A DNA stretch of 18,498 nucleotides from an uncultured Gemmatimonadota bacterium. Lineage in GTDB: Bacteria > Gemmatimonadota > Gemmatimonadetes > Gemmatimonadales > Gemmatimonadaceae. Where the stretch lies: NCBI GenBank assembly GCA_946479895.1, contig CAMLHT010000044.1, positions 1 to 18,498 on the forward strand. The letters are read 5' to 3'. This document shows, in pieces, positions 16,835 through 18,498 of the stretch (its first letter is position 1; each line of letters begins with the position of its first letter). The translations under genes were made by a program, and so were the position numbers. The notes under the pieces were generated by a model. That model worked only from the letters and a program-made list of their open reading frames with translations. It had not been told where the DNA came from and ran no database searches.

Positions 16835-17946
16835 TGAAGACGAAGGGGCGCGCCGGCGCCGGCCTGTCCCGCGAGCAGCTGCTCGAGCTGTACTACTGGA
16901 TGCGCCTCACCAGGACGCTCGAGGAGCGGCTCGTCGCCCTCTATCGGCAGACCAAGGTCGTCGGGGGCCTCTTCCGGTCCCTCGGCCAGGAGGCCGACGC
17001 GGTCGGCAGCACGTTCGCCCTCGAGCGGCGCGACATCATGTCGCCGCTCATCCGGAACCTCGGCTCGATGCTCGTGAAGGGCGCGAAGCCGGTCGAGGTG
17101 CTCAAGCAGTACATGGCGAAGGGTGACTCCCCGACGCGCGGCCGCGAGCTCAACATCCATTTCGGCGACCTCGATCGCGGCTTCATCGGCCAGATCTCGC
17201 CGCTGGGTGACATGGTCCCGGTGATGGCCGGCGTGACCCTGTCGTTCCGCATGCGCGGCGAGGATCGCGTGGGCCTCGTGTACGTCGGAGACGGCGCGAC
17301 CTCCACCGGCGCCTTCCACGAGGGCATCAACTTCGCCGCGGTGCAGAAATGCCCGCTGGTGGTGATCGTCGAGAACAACCGGTACGCCTACTCCACACCG
17401 ACCTCGAAGCAGACGGCGGCGGCGCAGTTCGTCGACAAGGCCATCGGCTACGGCTGCCTGGGCGAGCAGGCCGACGGCAACGACGTCCTCGCCGTCTACG
17501 GCGTGACGAAGCGCGCCGTCGATCGCGCGCGGGCCGGCGACGGCGTCACCCTCATCGAGCTGATGACCTACCGCCGGAAGGGCCACGCCGAGCACGACAA
17601 CCAGTCCTACGTGCCCGCCGGTGAAATCGAGAAGTGGGCCGAGGAGAACGACCCGATCACGCGCTACATCGAGCGGCTCACGACGGAGCTCGGGTTCACG
17701 CCGGCGGAGATCACCGCCGTGGACGAGCGGGTGGTGAAGGAAGTGGACGCGGCCACGGATGAAGCCGAGGCCTCCGCGTTCCCGGAGCCGCTCGACGCCC
17801 TGAACGGCGTGTACGCCGACCCGCCGGTGGCCGACAAGCTGTGGTACCGGGAGGGCAGCGGCGCGAAGGATCAGTACGAGCGGCCCGAGGGGTGGGGCGT
17901 GTACCAGGCCTCGACGGCCGACAAGGTCGCAAAGGAAAACGACTGA
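16834..17946 (+). CDS. Thiamine-diphosphate-dependent 2-oxoacid (pyruvate-type) dehydrogenase E1 alpha subunit
   Basis: This 370-residue subunit of the alpha2beta2 E1 oxidatively decarboxylates pyruvate or a branched-chain 2-oxoacid and passes the acyl group to E2 lipoyl. The thiamine diphosphate motif runs from GDG (152-154) to NN (181-182), with GATSTGAFHEG in between. RSLGQEA (48-54) is the usual substrate-side block, and RRKGHAEHDNQ is the conserved loop that carries the phosphorylation site in mitochondrial homologues. The start shares a base with the previous stop and the end shares a base with the beta-subunit ATG (TGATG at both ends), so translation is coupled. PdhA and BkdA-type enzymes are hard to separate; downstream E2/E3 genes would settle it. 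Confidence 0.9.
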   Translation: MKTKGRAGAGLSREQLLELYYWMRLTRTLEERLVALYRQTKVVGGLFRSLGQEADAVGSTFALERRDIMSPLIRNLGSMLVKGAKPVEVLKQYMAKGDSPTRGRELNIHFGDLDRGFIGQISPLGDMVPVMAGVTLSFRMRGEDRVGLVYVGDGATSTGAFHEGINFAAVQKCPLVVIVENNRYAYSTPTSKQTAAAQFVDKAIGYGCLGEQADGNDVLAVYGVTKRAVDRARAGDGVTLIELMTYRRKGHAEHDNQSYVPAGEIEKWAEENDPITRYIERLTTELGFTPAEITAVDERVVKEVDAATDEAEASAFPEPLDALNGVYADPPVADKLWYREGSGAKDQYERPEGWGVYQASTADKVAKEND

Positions 17947-18498
17947 TGGCCGAGATCACCTACCTCGAGGCCATCCGCGAGGCGCTCTTCGAGGAGATGG
18001 AGCGCGACGAGAACGTCTTCATGATCGGCGAGGACATCGGCGCGTTCGGCGGAGCCTTCAAGGTCACCGAAGGGCTGATGAAGAAGTTCGGCGAGGCACG
18101 CGTGATCGACTCGCCGATCTCCGAGATCGGGATCGTCGGCGCGGCGGCCGGCGCGGCGCACATGGGCATGCGGCCGGTGGTCGAGATGCAGTTCATCGAC
18201 TTCATCGCCAACGCGTACGACATGCTCACCAACTACGTGGCGACGGCCCGGTACCGCGCGTTCCTGCCCTGTCCGATGGTGGTGCGCGGCCCGAGCGGCG
18301 GCTACGTGCGCGGCGGGCCGTTCCACTCCCAGAATCCGGAGGCGGGCTTCATCCACACGCCGGGCCTCAAGGTCGTGTACCCGGCCACCGCCGCCGACGC
18401 GAAAGGCCTGATGAAGGCGGCCATCCGCGACGACGACTGCGTCCTCTTCTTCGAGCACAAGTATCTCTACCGGCGCATCAAGGACACGATGCCCGCCG
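17946..18498 (+). CDS. 2-Oxoacid (pyruvate-type) dehydrogenase E1 beta subunit, 3' end cut
   Basis: The ATG overlaps the E1 alpha stop (TGATG), with AAGGA about a dozen bases upstream, and the frame stays open for 184 codons to the window edge; the full protein is normally about 320-330 residues. The N terminus MAEITYLEAIREALFEEMERD, followed by VFMIGEDIGAFGGAFKVTEGL, is classic transketolase-pyrimidine domain. So are IDSPISEIGIVGAAAGAA, VVEMQFIDFIANAYDML and GGYVRGGPFHSQNPEA. The glutamate in SPISE is the residue that activates the thiamine aminopyrimidine. It forms the active site together with the alpha subunit. The C-terminal transketolase domain lies beyond the window. Confidence 0.92.
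   Translation, partial: MAEITYLEAIREALFEEMERDENVFMIGEDIGAFGGAFKVTEGLMKKFGEARVIDSPISEIGIVGAAAGAAHMGMRPVVEMQFIDFIANAYDMLTNYVATARYRAFLPCPMVVRGPSGGYVRGGPFHSQNPEAGFIHTPGLKVVYPATAADAKGLMKAAIRDDDCVLFFEHKYLYRRIKDTMPA

Overview
The window is dense, GC-rich bacterial DNA that is nearly all coding. It shows lipoprotein signal peptides, two sodium:solute symporters, a secreted TonB-plug-like protein with no barrel, and a NagB-PIG-L fusion of the kind I associate with Bacteroidota and Gemmatimonadota. I would guess a Gemmatimonadota-like Gram-negative bacterium, but there is no rRNA or marker gene to prove it. I see no tRNA, rRNA, CRISPR array, insertion sequence or phage gene.

Layout. (1) 1-2835, plus strand: the 3' part of an APC amino acid permease and a GltP/DctA-type symporter, closed by a strong intrinsic terminator (2861-2899). 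A small AT-rich inverted repeat and a six-copy C-rich heptamer array follow. (2) 3009-5464, minus strand: an SSS symporter whose stop overlaps the start of a BadF/N-acetylhexosamine-type kinase. (3) 5606-6625, plus strand: a secreted protein with carboxypeptidase-regulatory repeats and a plug-like C terminus. (4) 6667-9030, minus strand: an A-type Fe-S carrier with a clear promoter, then a glucosamine-6-phosphate deaminase fused to a PIG-L deacetylase. (5) 9178-12234, minus strand: an AmiE-like serine hydrolase lipoprotein and a second SSS symporter. (6) 12220-13882, plus strand: NamZ (DUF1343, exo-N-acetylmuramidase), whose start overlaps that of the AmiE-like gene head to head, and a small lipoprotein. 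(7) 14046-18498, plus strand: a tightly packed unit of CDP-alcohol phosphatidyltransferase, myo-inositol-1-phosphate synthase, a lipoprotein, a 97-residue unknown, and the alpha and (cut) beta subunits of a pyruvate/2-oxoacid dehydrogenase E1.

How the genes may work together. Regions 2 and 4-6 read as a scattered but complementary set for salvaging cell-wall amino sugars. NamZ would release MurNAc, the AmiE-like protein would strip peptides, and one or both SSS carriers would import sugars. The kinase would phosphorylate them, and NagB-PIG-L would deacetylate and deaminate to fructose-6-phosphate. A MurQ etherase and a separate NagA are not in the window. Region 7 pairs the two enzymes needed to go from glucose-6-phosphate to an inositol phospholipid. 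Both proposals are inferences from family membership and proximity.
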